From Clostridium fessum (lineage in GTDB: Bacteria > Bacillota > Clostridia > Lachnospirales > Lachnospiraceae), in contig NZ_PYLO01000004.1 of NCBI RefSeq assembly GCF_003024715.1, positions 1 through 64,000 of the forward strand: DNA of 64,000 nt. The letters run 5' to 3'. How positions within the stretch are numbered: position 1 is the stretch's first letter; each line of letters starts with the position of its first letter. Positions 34,491 to 43,639 of this stretch are shown piece after piece. The notes under the pieces are model-generated. The model was not told the origin of the DNA, did no database searches, and saw only the letters and a list, made by a program, of their open reading frames with translations. The position numbers were made by a program, and so were the translations under genes.

Positions 34491-34519
34491 TTGACATCTT
34501 GGAACGCTGGTATTAAAAT
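34491..34519 (+). promoter_or_regulatory. Sigma-A promoter of htpG
   Basis: TTGACA at 34491-34496 and TAAAAT at 34514-34519, spaced by 17 nt, immediately after the CIRCE element. The leader to the ATG is about 150 bases and contains GGCAG-AGTGAAA-CTGCC and other short hairpins. Confidence 0.8.
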
Positions 34520-34676
34520 AAGAGTCACGGTGATGGAAAATCACAAAAAAAGAATTTTACAAGCGTATATTTATGTAGCTGGATAGCAGGATTGGACGCG
34601 GCAGAGTGAAACTGCCAGACTCCATTTCCGGGAGCGGATATCCACTGTATTTTGCAATCAAAAGGAGTGTATAGAT

Positions 34677-36680
34677 ATGGCAGCAAAAACAGGAAGTTTA
34701 TCAATCAACAGCGAGAATATTTTCCCGATTATTAAGAAATGGCTTTATTCCGATCATGATATTTTCTATCGTGAGCTGATTTCCAACGGATGCGACGCGA
34801 TCACGAAGCTGAAAAAGCTGGCGCTGATGGGCGAGTATGAGGAGCCGGGGGATACGGAGTATAAGATTCAGGTTACCGTTAATTCCGAGGACAAGACGAT
34901 CACCGTCGAGGATAATGGTATCGGTATGACTGCCGAGGAAGTGGAAGAGTACATTAACCAGATCGCATTTTCCGGTGCACAGGATTTCCTGGCAAAATAT
35001 AAGGACAAAGCAAACGAAGACCAGATCATCGGTCATTTCGGTTTAGGTTTCTATTCTGCATTCATGGTAGCGGACAAGGTTACGATCGATACTCTTTCTT
35101 ATAAGAAAGACGCAGAGCCGGTTCACTGGGAGTCTGAGGGCGGCACTGAGTTTGCGATGGATAAGGGCGATAAGGAAGGCAATGGTACCAAGATTGTCCT
35201 TTATTTAAATGAAGACAGCACTGAGTTCTGCAATGAGTATCGCGCACGTGAAGTCATCCAGAAGTACTGCTCTTTCATGCCGGTTGAGATTTACCTGAAA
35301 AATGCAACGGCAGAGCCGGAGTATGAGACGATCGAGAAGGATCAGCTGACCGACAAGGACACCATCGTTGAGACGGTGGTCGAGGAAGCAAAGACCGAGG
35401 AAAAGGAGAAAGAGGACGGCACAAAAGAGACCGTGGAGGTATCTCCGAGAACCGAGAAATATAAGATCCTGAAACGTCCGGTGGCACTGAATGACATTCA
35501 CCCGCTGTGGAACAAGCATCCGAACGAGTGTACCGAGGAAGAATACAAAGAATTTTACCGCAAGGTATTTATGGATTACAAGGAACCGCTGTTCTGGATT
35601 CATTTGAACATGGATTATCCGTTCAACCTGAAAGGTATTCTGTACTTCCCGAAGATCAACATGGAGTACGAGAGCATTGAGGGCACCATCAAGCTGTACA
35701 ATAACCAGGTATTTATCGCGGATAATATCAAGGAAGTCATTCCGGAGTTCCTGATGCTCTTAAAGGGCGTGATCGACTGCCCGGATCTGCCGTTGAATGT
35801 ATCGAGAAGTGCGCTGCAGAATGATGGATTTGTAAAGAAGATTTCCGATTATATCACCAAGAAGGTAGCGGACAAGCTGACCGGTATGTGCAAGACTGAC
35901 CGGGAGACATATGAGAAATATTGGGATGATATTGCTCCGTTCATCAAATTTGGCTGCTTAAAGGATGAGAAATTTGCTGAGAAGATGGATGATTACATCA
36001 TCTACAAGAACCTGGACGGAAAATATCTGACGCTGAAAGACTGCATGGATAAGGCGAAAGAGGAAGGTCATGAGAACCAGATCTACTATGTAACAAATGA
36101 GAAAGAGCAGAGCCAGTACATCAACATGTTCAAGGCAAACGGACAGGATGCGATCATCATGTCTCACAGCATTGATAATCCATTCATCAGCCAGGAAGAG
36201 CAGAAGCATGAGAACCTGAAATTCCTGCGTATTGATGCCGATGTCAATGACACGCTGCGCGAGGAAGTGAAGGAAGAGGACAAGGAAGCGCTCAAGAAAC
36301 AGGAAGAGACGCTGACAGAGACCTTCAAGAAAGCACTGGGCGATGATAAGCTGCAGGTAAAGGTTGAGAAGCTGAAGGATGCTGAGATTTCTTCGATGAT
36401 CACCCTGTCGGAGGAAACACGCCGTATGCAGGATATGATGAAGATGTACAACATGGGCATGGACGCGTCGATGTTCGGCGGCAGCGGTCAGGTGCTGGTA
36501 CTCAACGCGAACAACAAGCTCGTTCAGTACGTCTTAGAGCACACGGATGGCGAGAATACGCCGAAGATCTGCGAACAGCTCTACGACCTGGCACAGCTCA
36601 GCCACGGTTCCCTGACACCGGAGCGCATGACAAAGTTTATCGCACGGTCGAATGAGATTATGGGTATGATGCTGAACTAA
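34677..36680 (+). CDS. htpG: Molecular chaperone HtpG (Hsp90)
   Basis: Bacterial Hsp90, a cytosolic ATP-dependent chaperone. The GHKL ATPase motifs are visible: ELISNGCDAITKL near residue 35, VEDNGIGMTAEEV, and GHFGLGFYSAFMV. The 667-residue length exceeds the E. coli protein because of an acidic linker (about 230-265, rich in E and K) between the N and middle domains. ATG 34677 follows AGGAG. It is controlled by CIRCE, unlike Bacillus subtilis where htpG is outside the HrcA regulon, and ends at a terminator. Confidence 0.97.
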   Translation: MAAKTGSLSINSENIFPIIKKWLYSDHDIFYRELISNGCDAITKLKKLALMGEYEEPGDTEYKIQVTVNSEDKTITVEDNGIGMTAEEVEEYINQIAFSGAQDFLAKYKDKANEDQIIGHFGLGFYSAFMVADKVTIDTLSYKKDAEPVHWESEGGTEFAMDKGDKEGNGTKIVLYLNEDSTEFCNEYRAREVIQKYCSFMPVEIYLKNATAEPEYETIEKDQLTDKDTIVETVVEEAKTEEKEKEDGTKETVEVSPRTEKYKILKRPVALNDIHPLWNKHPNECTEEEYKEFYRKVFMDYKEPLFWIHLNMDYPFNLKGILYFPKINMEYESIEGTIKLYNNQVFIADNIKEVIPEFLMLLKGVIDCPDLPLNVSRSALQNDGFVKKISDYITKKVADKLTGMCKTDRETYEKYWDDIAPFIKFGCLKDEKFAEKMDDYIIYKNLDGKYLTLKDCMDKAKEEGHENQIYYVTNEKEQSQYINMFKANGQDAIIMSHSIDNPFISQEEQKHENLKFLRIDADVNDTLREEVKEEDKEALKKQEETLTETFKKALGDDKLQVKVEKLKDAEISSMITLSEETRRMQDMMKMYNMGMDASMFGGSGQVLVLNANNKLVQYVLEHTDGENTPKICEQLYDLAQLSHGSLTPERMTKFIARSNEIMGMMLN

Positions 36681-36747
36681 GGGCGTCTGGTTTAGGACTG
36701 TTTTATATAGGAAAATATGTTAAAATATCATATATAATATAATAACG

Positions 36748-36782
36748 GAGCTGCTGCACGTAAATGTGGCAGCTCTTTTATT
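36748..36782 (+). terminator. Rho-independent terminator after htpG
   Basis: GAGCTGC / GCAGCTC hairpin with TTTTA tail, 68 bases after the htpG stop. Confidence 0.75.
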
Positions 36783-36820
36783 ACCTGTCGTAAGAGAGCA
36801 AATGGGATTCACTATTTCAC

Positions 36821-36868
36821 GAATTTAGTATTTATGATAGAATAGGAGCACTTAGCAAGGTTTTTTCA
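36821..36868 (+). repeat. Family D repeat fragment, copy D2
   Basis: GAATTTAGTATTTATGATAGAAT followed directly by GGAGCACTTAGCAAGG (written as two pieces). In D1 the first piece is the right end and the second the left end of the element, so this fragment looks like the junction of two tandem copies. It supplies an extended -10-like box before the gene at 36891. Confidence 0.45.
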
Positions 36869-36890
36869 GATTTGACGGGGAGGTGCGTGT

Positions 36891-37157
36891 ATGTTTGGAA
36901 TCGGAGGATGGAAACAGGTTGGCGCGACGTTTGATATGAAACGGCAGGCGGCGATCCGGGAGCAGCTGGAACAGGCGGGAATTGAGTATCAGGTCAAGGT
37001 GCAGAACCGTCTGAAATCGGGCGGGCTTTCCGGCAATCAGCGGGCGAGGCTGGGAAGTGCGGGAGAAAATGCGGCATCGGAACGGGAATATCTGTTTTAT
37101 GTGCAGAAAGCAGAGGAGGAAAAGGCGCGCCGTGTGATAGAAAGCGCCGGAAGATAA
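36891..37157 (+). CDS. Hypothetical protein, 88 aa
   Basis: Small protein with start ATG 36891 behind GGGGAGG. It begins MFGIGGWKQVGATFDMKRQAA, and the pattern of a short strand, an amphipathic helix (IREQLEQAGIEY) and a C-terminal helix (AEEEKARRVIESAG) resembles the DUF2007-like ferredoxin-fold group, but this is only a shape match. It lies 48 bases before the CPBP protease and may be cotranscribed. Function unknown. Confidence 0.65.
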   Translation: MFGIGGWKQVGATFDMKRQAAIREQLEQAGIEYQVKVQNRLKSGGLSGNQRARLGSAGENAASEREYLFYVQKAEEEKARRVIESAGR

Positions 37158-37205
37158 AACAGGTATTTTCTGGGAATGAAAGGCCTGAATGACGAAGGAG
37201 AGAAA

Positions 37206-38273
37206 ATGGGAGAGGGAAACTGGAACGAATCGGATCTTTGGCAGCGGGAGGCAGAAGAAAATGGTCTGCAAACGGAACCTGAGCTGCAGAATGCGGTTCA
37301 GAGTCCGAAACAAATCCGAAAAAACTGCCGCCGCGAGGTGCGCCGTGTCTGCAATGTCCTCGGCTGGGCGCTGGCATTTTTCAGCGTGATGACGGTGCTT
37401 GTCAGCATACTTCTGGAAGTGGCTGGCAACGTATGGGCGGACGGAGGCGTGATCAGTACGTTTTTGAACCGGATGGTAAATGCAGCGTGGTATGAGGACG
37501 GCGGAAGCACGCTGGTCATCTATGCGCTGGTTCTTCCATTCGTATTTTTAATTCTGCGCCTTGTCCCGGAAGAACGGGCAGAGAAAATGAAGATTAGTTT
37601 CCTGCAGTTCTGTATGTTTTTTATTTTGGCACAGGGATTTGGAACTATCTTTAACCTGCTGGGAAATGCAATCAATGATGCGGTGGCGGCAAGTAGCGGC
37701 GGCGATGCATCCGCGATGAACCCGGTCAACGAGATGCTGGATTCGCTCTCGCCGGTAATGATTTTATATGTAGGGTTTTTAGGACCAATTATTGAGGAAT
37801 ATATCTTTCGATGGAAACTTTTAAACCGATTGCGCCGTTTTGGCGATAAGGCGGCGATCACCTACACGGCGCTGATGTTTGGTCTGATGCACGGAAATGT
37901 GACGCAGTTTCTCTATGCGGCGGTGATTGGCGTGGTTCTGGGATATGTGGCGGTGAAGACGGGACGGATGCGTTATAACTGTCTGCTGCATATTCTGATC
38001 AACAGCTGGTCGTTAGTGATAGCGATGCTTGGAACACAGGATACGCTGCTGCCGCTGTTTATCACGTTTCTGATGACCGGGTTTATGGGCTGCACGATCA
38101 TCGGGGCGTTTGTTCTGCTGATTTTCAATTTCCGGAAAATCCGGCTGTCCGATGGGGCACTCCAAGAGGGAGTGAAATTCCGCAATATATGTGGGGCAAT
38201 GTATGGGAATCTCGGGACAGTGGCATTTATTCTGGTAAGTTTGATTACGATGGCGTTTTTCTTGTCGAGATGA
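37206..38273 (+). CDS. CPBP family intramembrane glutamic/metal-dependent protease
   Basis: CPBP (CAAX protease/bacteriocin-processing, Abi) integral membrane protein of 355 residues. ATG 37206 with AAGGAG is chosen; an upstream ATG at 37176 lacks one. An acidic cytosolic head (about 55 residues) precedes eight or so helices. The catalytic motifs are complete: EEYIFR (EExxxR), FGLMHG (FxxxH) and HILIN (HxxxN). Roles in this family include prenyl-protein processing and bacteriocin self-immunity; no bacteriocin gene is nearby. Confidence 0.9.
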   Translation: MGEGNWNESDLWQREAEENGLQTEPELQNAVQSPKQIRKNCRREVRRVCNVLGWALAFFSVMTVLVSILLEVAGNVWADGGVISTFLNRMVNAAWYEDGGSTLVIYALVLPFVFLILRLVPEERAEKMKISFLQFCMFFILAQGFGTIFNLLGNAINDAVAASSGGDASAMNPVNEMLDSLSPVMILYVGFLGPIIEEYIFRWKLLNRLRRFGDKAAITYTALMFGLMHGNVTQFLYAAVIGVVLGYVAVKTGRMRYNCLLHILINSWSLVIAMLGTQDTLLPLFITFLMTGFMGCTIIGAFVLLIFNFRKIRLSDGALQEGVKFRNICGAMYGNLGTVAFILVSLITMAFFLSR

Positions 38274-38288
38274 TGTGGTGGTCAGCTG

Positions 38289-38417
38289 CTGTTCACAAGC
38301 AGGCACTTTTGGAAGTGAAAGTGCCGTAAGATAACGTGGTGGCAGCAGGAATTAGTTGTATTTAAATGCGAAGCCACGGTAAAATCTGTTACTGGGCACG
38401 TGTGCGTGAACAGTAAC
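38289..38417 (+). repeat. Family A structured intergenic repeat, copy A3 (decaying)
   Basis: Third copy: GTTCAC / GTGAAC outer stem and GGCACTTT...AAAGTGCC hairpin are intact, but the inner stem GGAATTAGTTG / CGGTAAAATC has lost several pairs. It lies before the degV-family promoter, so it is outside that gene's leader. Confidence 0.7.
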
Positions 38418-38468
38418 ACTGTTCATGTGTTTGTCATGTATTTCAGTATGTATTTCACGGGATTATGC

Positions 38469-38497
38469 TTGACTTCCTACTGTGTGATTACTATAAT
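38469..38497 (+). promoter_or_regulatory. Sigma-A promoter of DegV-family gene
   Basis: TTGACT at 38469-38474 and TATAAT at 38492-38497 with 17-nt spacing, 50 bases before the ATG. Confidence 0.8.
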
Positions 38498-38546
38498 AAA
38501 TAGTAATGAATACTACGTGATGTGAATTGCGTAACGGGAGGACGTT

Positions 38547-39389
38547 ATGTTATATAAAATTATTGGTGACAGCTGCATGGATTTGACGGAGGAACTGAAA
38601 TTGGATCCGCATTTTCAGATGATTCCGCTGACCCTGCAGATAGGGGATTACAAGGTAACGGATGATGAGACATTTAACCAGAAGGAGTTTCTGGCAAAGG
38701 TAAAGGCAAGTCCCGAGTGCCCGAAGACGGCGTGTCCATCGCCGGAGAGCTTCAAGGAAGCATTTGAGGGCGAGGCAGAATATATTTTCGTGGTAACGCT
38801 TTCGAACCATCTGAGCGGCTGCTACAACTCGGCGGCTTTGGCAAAACGCCTTTATGAGGAAGAGAACGGAACGGACGGGAAGAAGATTGCAGTCATTGAT
38901 TCCCTGTCGGCGTCGGCGGGCGAGTTAAATATTGCGCTGTTCATCCGGGATCTGTGCGAGAAAGGTCTTCCGTTTGAGGAGATCTGCAGGCAGACGGAGG
39001 CATATCGGGATTCGATGAACACGTATTTCGTCATTGAGACGCTTGATTTCTTAAAGAAAAATGGCCGTCTGACCGGTTTGACGGCTTTTATCGCGTCGGC
39101 GCTGAATATCAAGCCGGTTATGGGCGCGGACAGCGGTACGATCATCAAGCTTGATCAGGCGCGCGGCATGACCCGGGCGCTCGACCGGATGGCGGAGATT
39201 GCGTGCAAAGAGGGCGGCGATACCGCAAGCAAACGTCTGGTGATCGCACACTGTAATAACCCGGAACGTGCTAAGCACGTGAAGGAGATCATGTGTAAAC
39301 GGGCAAACTTCCGTGAGGTAGTGATCACGAATACGGCTGGCGTTGCAACCGTATATGCGGGCGACGGCGGAATCGTTATGACACTGTAG
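38547..39389 (+). CDS. DegV family fatty-acid-binding protein
   Basis: DegV-fold protein of 280 residues. In Firmicutes these bind long-chain fatty acids and, as FakB, present them to the fatty-acid kinase FakA. The signatures are IIGDSCMDLTEEL at the start, FVVTLSNHLSGCYNSA (ligand pocket) near residue 78, VIDSLSASAGE, and LKKNGRLTGLTAFIASALNIKPV near 170. Start ATG 38547 follows GGGAGG. No fakA is adjacent. Confidence 0.93.
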   Translation: MLYKIIGDSCMDLTEELKLDPHFQMIPLTLQIGDYKVTDDETFNQKEFLAKVKASPECPKTACPSPESFKEAFEGEAEYIFVVTLSNHLSGCYNSAALAKRLYEEENGTDGKKIAVIDSLSASAGELNIALFIRDLCEKGLPFEEICRQTEAYRDSMNTYFVIETLDFLKKNGRLTGLTAFIASALNIKPVMGADSGTIIKLDQARGMTRALDRMAEIACKEGGDTASKRLVIAHCNNPERAKHVKEIMCKRANFREVVITNTAGVATVYAGDGGIVMTL

Positions 39390-39458
39390 GGAGAAAGAGT
39401 GGGTGATGACAGCTGGAAAGGTGGAAAACGCCGGACAGCTGCGATTGATTGAGGAAAA

Positions 39459-40718
39459 ATGAAGCATACATTTTTTAGTAAATGCACGAAAATGCCGTTC
39501 AGATACCGGACGGCATTTCTTTTATCTAGAATTGGAAATTTGACAATTTTGGCAGGAATGGCGCTTTTGCTTGGCGGATGCCAGGCGGGAGGTTCCATAT
39601 GGAAAGAGACAATCTCATTGGAGCCAAAAGACAAAACGGTATCGGAAGAAACGCTTGATCCGGAAACAGATATAGACGGGCAGGTGGAGTCAGAACAGGT
39701 AGATGGCGCGGAACTGGGGGTGGAAATGCAGGGGCAGGACGAATCTGGCAAACTTGAGTCAGAACCGGGAGAAAATGATTCAAATGAGTGTTCGCTTCTG
39801 TTTGCCGGAGATATCTATTTTTCCAACCATGTTTTAAATGCCTACGACCGTGTGGGAGGTATCGGTGGCGTCCTCGGAGAAAGTTTGCGGGAGACGATCG
39901 CGGAGTCTGATATTTTTATGGCAAACCTGGAATTTCCGTTTAGCGACCGGGGAACACAGGCGGCGGATAAACAGTTTACGTTCCGGGTATCGCCGTCCCG
40001 CGTGTCTATTTTACAGGAGATCGGACCAGACATCGTGACGGTGGCGAACAACCATGCGCTAGATTACGGCACGGACGCACTGCTGGACACGTGCGATACG
40101 CTGGACAGTGCCGGGATTTTGCATGTTGGGGCGGGAAAAAATCTGGAAGAGGCGAAACAGCCGCAGATCATTGAGAAAAATGGAAAAAAGATTGGTTTTC
40201 TGGGCGCGTCGCGCGTCTTTCCGACGGGCGGATGGGCGGCAGGATCGTCGCATCCGGGCATGTTTTCGGCGTATGACACGGCTTCGGTCGTGCAGGAGAT
40301 CCAGAAGGTAAAGAAAGAGTGTGATTATCTGGTTGTCTATGTCCACTGGGGTATCGAGCGGAACACGCAGCCAGAGGCGTACCAGCGGGAGATGGGACAT
40401 CAGTACATCGACGCGGGCGCTGATCTGGTGGTTGGCAGCCATCCACATGTGCTGCAGGGGATTGAGTTGTATCATGGAAAATGGATTTTGTACAGTCTGG
40501 GAAATTTTGTGTTCGGAAGTTCGATTCCGGAGACAATGCTGGTGCAGGCGTCGGTAGATGCACAGGGAGAGACGGCGCTTTCAATTGTGCCTGCAACTTC
40601 ATCTGCCGGATATACGAGAGAGCTGGACGTGGGGAAGAAAGAGGCGTTTTACCAGAAGATACAGGGGATTTCGGACGGCGTGCAGATTGATGAGAATGGA
40701 AAGGTGCAGGTGCAGTAA
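39459..40718 (+). CDS. CapA-like (PgsA) lipoprotein, metallophosphatase fold
   Basis: CapA/PgsA-family protein of 419 residues with a calcineurin-like metal-dependent phosphoesterase fold, often linked to poly-gamma-glutamate or envelope polymer handling. A signal region with the lipobox LLGGC (near residue 40) indicates a lipoprotein. After an acidic linker the domain shows LLFAGDIYFSNHV, FMANLEFPF, VANNHALDYG, VVYVHWGIE and DLVVGSHPHVLQGIE, all family motifs. No pgsBC genes are nearby, so the role is probably other than capsule polymerisation. Confidence 0.9.
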   Translation: MKHTFFSKCTKMPFRYRTAFLLSRIGNLTILAGMALLLGGCQAGGSIWKETISLEPKDKTVSEETLDPETDIDGQVESEQVDGAELGVEMQGQDESGKLESEPGENDSNECSLLFAGDIYFSNHVLNAYDRVGGIGGVLGESLRETIAESDIFMANLEFPFSDRGTQAADKQFTFRVSPSRVSILQEIGPDIVTVANNHALDYGTDALLDTCDTLDSAGILHVGAGKNLEEAKQPQIIEKNGKKIGFLGASRVFPTGGWAAGSSHPGMFSAYDTASVVQEIQKVKKECDYLVVYVHWGIERNTQPEAYQREMGHQYIDAGADLVVGSHPHVLQGIELYHGKWILYSLGNFVFGSSIPETMLVQASVDAQGETALSIVPATSSAGYTRELDVGKKEAFYQKIQGISDGVQIDENGKVQVQ

Positions 40719-40720
40719 AA

Positions 40721-41746
40721 TCAATTCGTGAAATCCTGCCCCTGAAAACACCCGCTTTCCCGCAGTGCCTTGGAAAACGCATTCAAAAACGTCCGCTTAT
40801 TTCCACTCCATTCCGGTGCGACCAGCAATTTTTTCGGTCCATCGCCGCTGATCCGGTGGATGACCATATCGGGCGGCAGCAGGCGGATACATTCGATCAG
40901 CAGCTCAATGTATTCGTCCATTGAAAAGACCGGAAAAGGTGCCTGTTCGTAGAGCTCTGCCAGCTTCGTGCCGCGTAAAATGTGGAGAAGCTGAAGTTTG
41001 ATGCCGTCGATGGCAGGCTGGAAATCGGCCAGATAGCGGACGGTATCGAGCATCTGGGCTTTTGTTTCATCAGGCAGCCCCAGAATGACATGGACGATGA
41101 CGGTCAGACCGGCGGCTTTCAGTTCACGGACGGCATTTTCAAAGACCGGGAGGGAATAACCGCGCTGGATGCGCGTGGCACTTTCCTCATGGATGGTCTG
41201 AAGTCCCAGTTCCACCCAGACCGGTTTTCGACGGTTTAAGCGGGCGAGAAGCTCCAGGACATCCGGCGGCAGGCAGTCCGGGCGGGTTCCGATGGACAGG
41301 GCAGCCACGTCCGGGTGGGCGATTGCTTCGGAAAAAAGCGGCTCCAGATAGGAGACAGGCGCATAGGTATTTGTGTAGGACTGGAAATATGCGACATATT
41401 TTCCACCCTTTATTTTATTTGCGACACGCGCCTTTGCCGCTTCGATCTGTTCGGTCACGGAGGTGTGAGCCGGCTCTGCAAAATCGCCGGAACCGCCGTG
41501 GCTGCAGAAAATGCAGCCGCCCGTTCCCAGCGTACCGTCCCGGTTGGGACAGGTCATGCCGCCGTCGAGCGCCAGCTTGTAGATTTTCTGCCCAAATTGG
41601 TCTTTCAGCCATGCGTTTAACGAATAGTAGGGACGACCGTCGGAGTAGCAGCGGGGCATGGAGGAATCCGGGTGTTTGCCGGAGGCGGTGGATGCAGGAT
41701 GGAATGTTTCGGGTAATGATAGGTATGTTTGAGTGGTTTGCTTCAT
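40721..41746 (-). CDS. TIGR01212 family radical SAM protein (YtqA-like)
   Basis: Radical SAM protein of the TIGR01212/YtqA group, 341 residues. The cluster cysteines C66, C78 and C81 (CPNRDGTLGTGGCIFC) have the long C-X11-C-X2-C spacing typical of the group, followed by GGSGDF and later VWVELGLQTIHEESA and VHVILGLPDETKAQML. Related Elp3-like proteins act on tRNA, but the reaction of this group is not established. Convergent with the CapA-like gene, with only two bases between stops. Confidence 0.92.
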   Translation of the reverse strand: MKQTTQTYLSLPETFHPASTASGKHPDSSMPRCYSDGRPYYSLNAWLKDQFGQKIYKLALDGGMTCPNRDGTLGTGGCIFCSHGGSGDFAEPAHTSVTEQIEAAKARVANKIKGGKYVAYFQSYTNTYAPVSYLEPLFSEAIAHPDVAALSIGTRPDCLPPDVLELLARLNRRKPVWVELGLQTIHEESATRIQRGYSLPVFENAVRELKAAGLTVIVHVILGLPDETKAQMLDTVRYLADFQPAIDGIKLQLLHILRGTKLAELYEQAPFPVFSMDEYIELLIECIRLLPPDMVIHRISGDGPKKLLVAPEWSGNKRTFLNAFSKALRESGCFQGQDFTN

Positions 41747-41843
41747 ACGGACTCCTGTGTTTTACTATATAAATGAAAGCTTACCAGAACCACAGCATTT
41801 TGTAAATACACGAAAGAATATCGTATTGAGGCATTTTGAGGAA

Positions 41844-41981
41844 AATGATATAATGAGCGCAGAAGAAAAGAATGCGGCTGCGAAGCAGACATATTCTTTT
41901 CTTGCGCCATTAACGAACGAACAGCCATGCGAAGCAGGGCGGTAGAGCGCGATAGCGCGGGTTCGTGAGTTATGATATAAT
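41844..41981. repeat. Family D intergenic repeat bounded by -10-like motif, copy D3
   Basis: ATGATATAAT at 41845-41854 and 41972-41981 frame about 117 bases. Inside are two hairpins: GCGCAGAAGAAAAGAAT / ATTCTTTTCTTGCGC and AACGAAC / GTTCGT enclosing GCGCGATAGCGCG. The right-hand box (TGATATAAT, an extended -10) is the best promoter candidate for galK. The interior differs from D1, so the shared feature is the bounding motif. Confidence 0.5.
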
Positions 41982-42046
41982 ACATACAAGAAGTCAGATT
42001 GAATCAAAATATCTGAAATCATAATCATATAAAGGGAACAATTGTT

Positions 42047-42176
42047 AATGTTCCCGGGTAGGCACTTTTGGAACCGAAAGTGCCGTAAGAAAACGTGGTG
42101 GCAGCAGGAATTTGCCGTATTAAAATGCGAAGCCACGGCAAATTCCGTTACTGGGCACGTATGCGTGAACAGTAAC
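42047..42176 (+). repeat. Family A structured intergenic repeat, copy A4
   Basis: Almost identical to A2 over about 125 bases (TGTTCCCG in place of TGTTCACG at the left end). It ends 28 bases before the galactokinase start and lies after the probable promoter at 41973-41981, so here it should be part of the galK leader RNA. Confidence 0.75.
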
Positions 42177-42204
42177 AAACAATTTGGGGAAAAGGAGAAG
42201 GGAT

Positions 42205-43494
42205 ATGTCAGTCAAAGAAACACTGAAACAGCTGGAATCTGAGAAAACGAAAGTGCTGATGGCAGAATTATACGGGGCAGAGAAAGCGGAGGAGAACCGG
42301 GCGCGTTACCGCTATGTGGCAGAGCGCTTTGAGAAAACATATGGGGAACGTGATATCAAGCTGTTTACTTCCCCGGGACGGACGGAGATCAGCGGCAACC
42401 ACACCGATCACAATCATGGCAAGGTGCTGGCGGGCAGCATCAACCTGGACTGCGTCGGAGCGGCGGCACCGAACGGAACCGACACGATCCGCATATTAAG
42501 TGAGACATTTCATCAAAATTTCAGCATCCATTTAAGCGACCTGAAACCGAGCACGGGTATGAGCGGCACCATCGACCTGACAAAGGGCATTTTAAAGGGC
42601 TTTGAGGAGAGAGGATACAAGGTCGGCGGATTTGACGCATACATTACCAGCAATGTTATCAGCGCGGCGGGCGTCAGTTCTTCGGCTTCCTATGAGATGC
42701 TGATCTGCTCTATGTTAAATACGATGTTTAACGAGGAAAAGATGGATGTTGTCACCTACGCCCACATCGGAAAATATGCAGAAAACAAGTTCTGGAACAA
42801 GGCGTCGGGTCTGCTCGATCAGATGGCATGCGCGGTCGGCGGTCTGATTACGATCGATTTTAAAAATCCGGAAGCGCCGGTTGTGGAGAAGATTGATTTT
42901 GATTTCGGCGCGCAGGATCACAGCCTGATGATTGTAAATACGGGAAAAGGCCACGCGGATCTGAGCGCAGATTATTCTTCCGTTCCAAACGAGATGAAAA
43001 AAGTAGCGCAGTACTTTGGCAAAGAGGTCTGCGCGGAGATTTCCGAGGAAGAGGTGATCGCAAACCTGGCGAAAGTGCGTGCATTTGCGGGAGATCGTTC
43101 CGTGATGCGTGCGTTCCATTTCTTTGAGGAAAATAAGAGAGTGGAGCAGGAAGTAAAGGCCCTTCGGGAAAATGATTTTGCTGCCTTTTTGGAGGGAATC
43201 ACAGCTTCGGGCAATTCTTCCTGGAAATGGCTTCAGAATGTATACACGACTGCAGACGTGCAGGAGCAGGGCATCAGCATTGCACTGGCGCTGACAGAGC
43301 TGTTTATTGCGAAAAAAGGACGCGGCGCGTGCCGGGTTCATGGCGGCGGATTTGCCGGTGTCATCATGGCGATGATTCCGAATGATCTGGTGGACGAGTA
43401 TACAGAATACATTGAAAATGCGACCGGTAAGGGAAATGTATATCGCATGAGTATCCGTCCGCACGGCGCGATCTGTGTGAGCGATCGCATCTAA
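42205..43494 (+). CDS. galK: Galactokinase (GHMP kinase family)
   Basis: Galactokinase phosphorylates galactose to galactose-1-phosphate in the Leloir pathway. ATG 42205 with AAAGGAG is chosen over an upstream TTG. The signature SPGRTEISGNHTDHNHGKV lies near residue 60; the ATP-binding SAAGVSSSASYEML near 155 and the C-terminal RVHGGGFAGVIMA are typical of GHMP kinases. At 429 residues it is longer than the E. coli enzyme, in line with clostridial forms. No other gal genes are adjacent. Confidence 0.93.
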   Translation: MSVKETLKQLESEKTKVLMAELYGAEKAEENRARYRYVAERFEKTYGERDIKLFTSPGRTEISGNHTDHNHGKVLAGSINLDCVGAAAPNGTDTIRILSETFHQNFSIHLSDLKPSTGMSGTIDLTKGILKGFEERGYKVGGFDAYITSNVISAAGVSSSASYEMLICSMLNTMFNEEKMDVVTYAHIGKYAENKFWNKASGLLDQMACAVGGLITIDFKNPEAPVVEKIDFDFGAQDHSLMIVNTGKGHADLSADYSSVPNEMKKVAQYFGKEVCAEISEEEVIANLAKVRAFAGDRSVMRAFHFFEENKRVEQEVKALRENDFAAFLEGITASGNSSWKWLQNVYTTADVQEQGISIALALTELFIAKKGRGACRVHGGGFAGVIMAMIPNDLVDEYTEYIENATGKGNVYRMSIRPHGAICVSDRI

Positions 43495-43639
43495 AGAAAA
43501 ATTCCGGACGGAATGAAAGATGTGTCAAAAAGTGATGTGCAGAAAGAGATGCAAATAAGAAAACGGCATGGAGATTTGCATAGACAAAAGACAGGCTGTT
43601 TTGCAGATAAAACTGGGACATAGAAAGGCGGTGGAGTTT

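Noticed and set aside
34520-34676. T-box or other known riboswitch in the htpG leader
   Set aside because: No T-box sequence, specifier loop or terminator is visible; only short hairpins.
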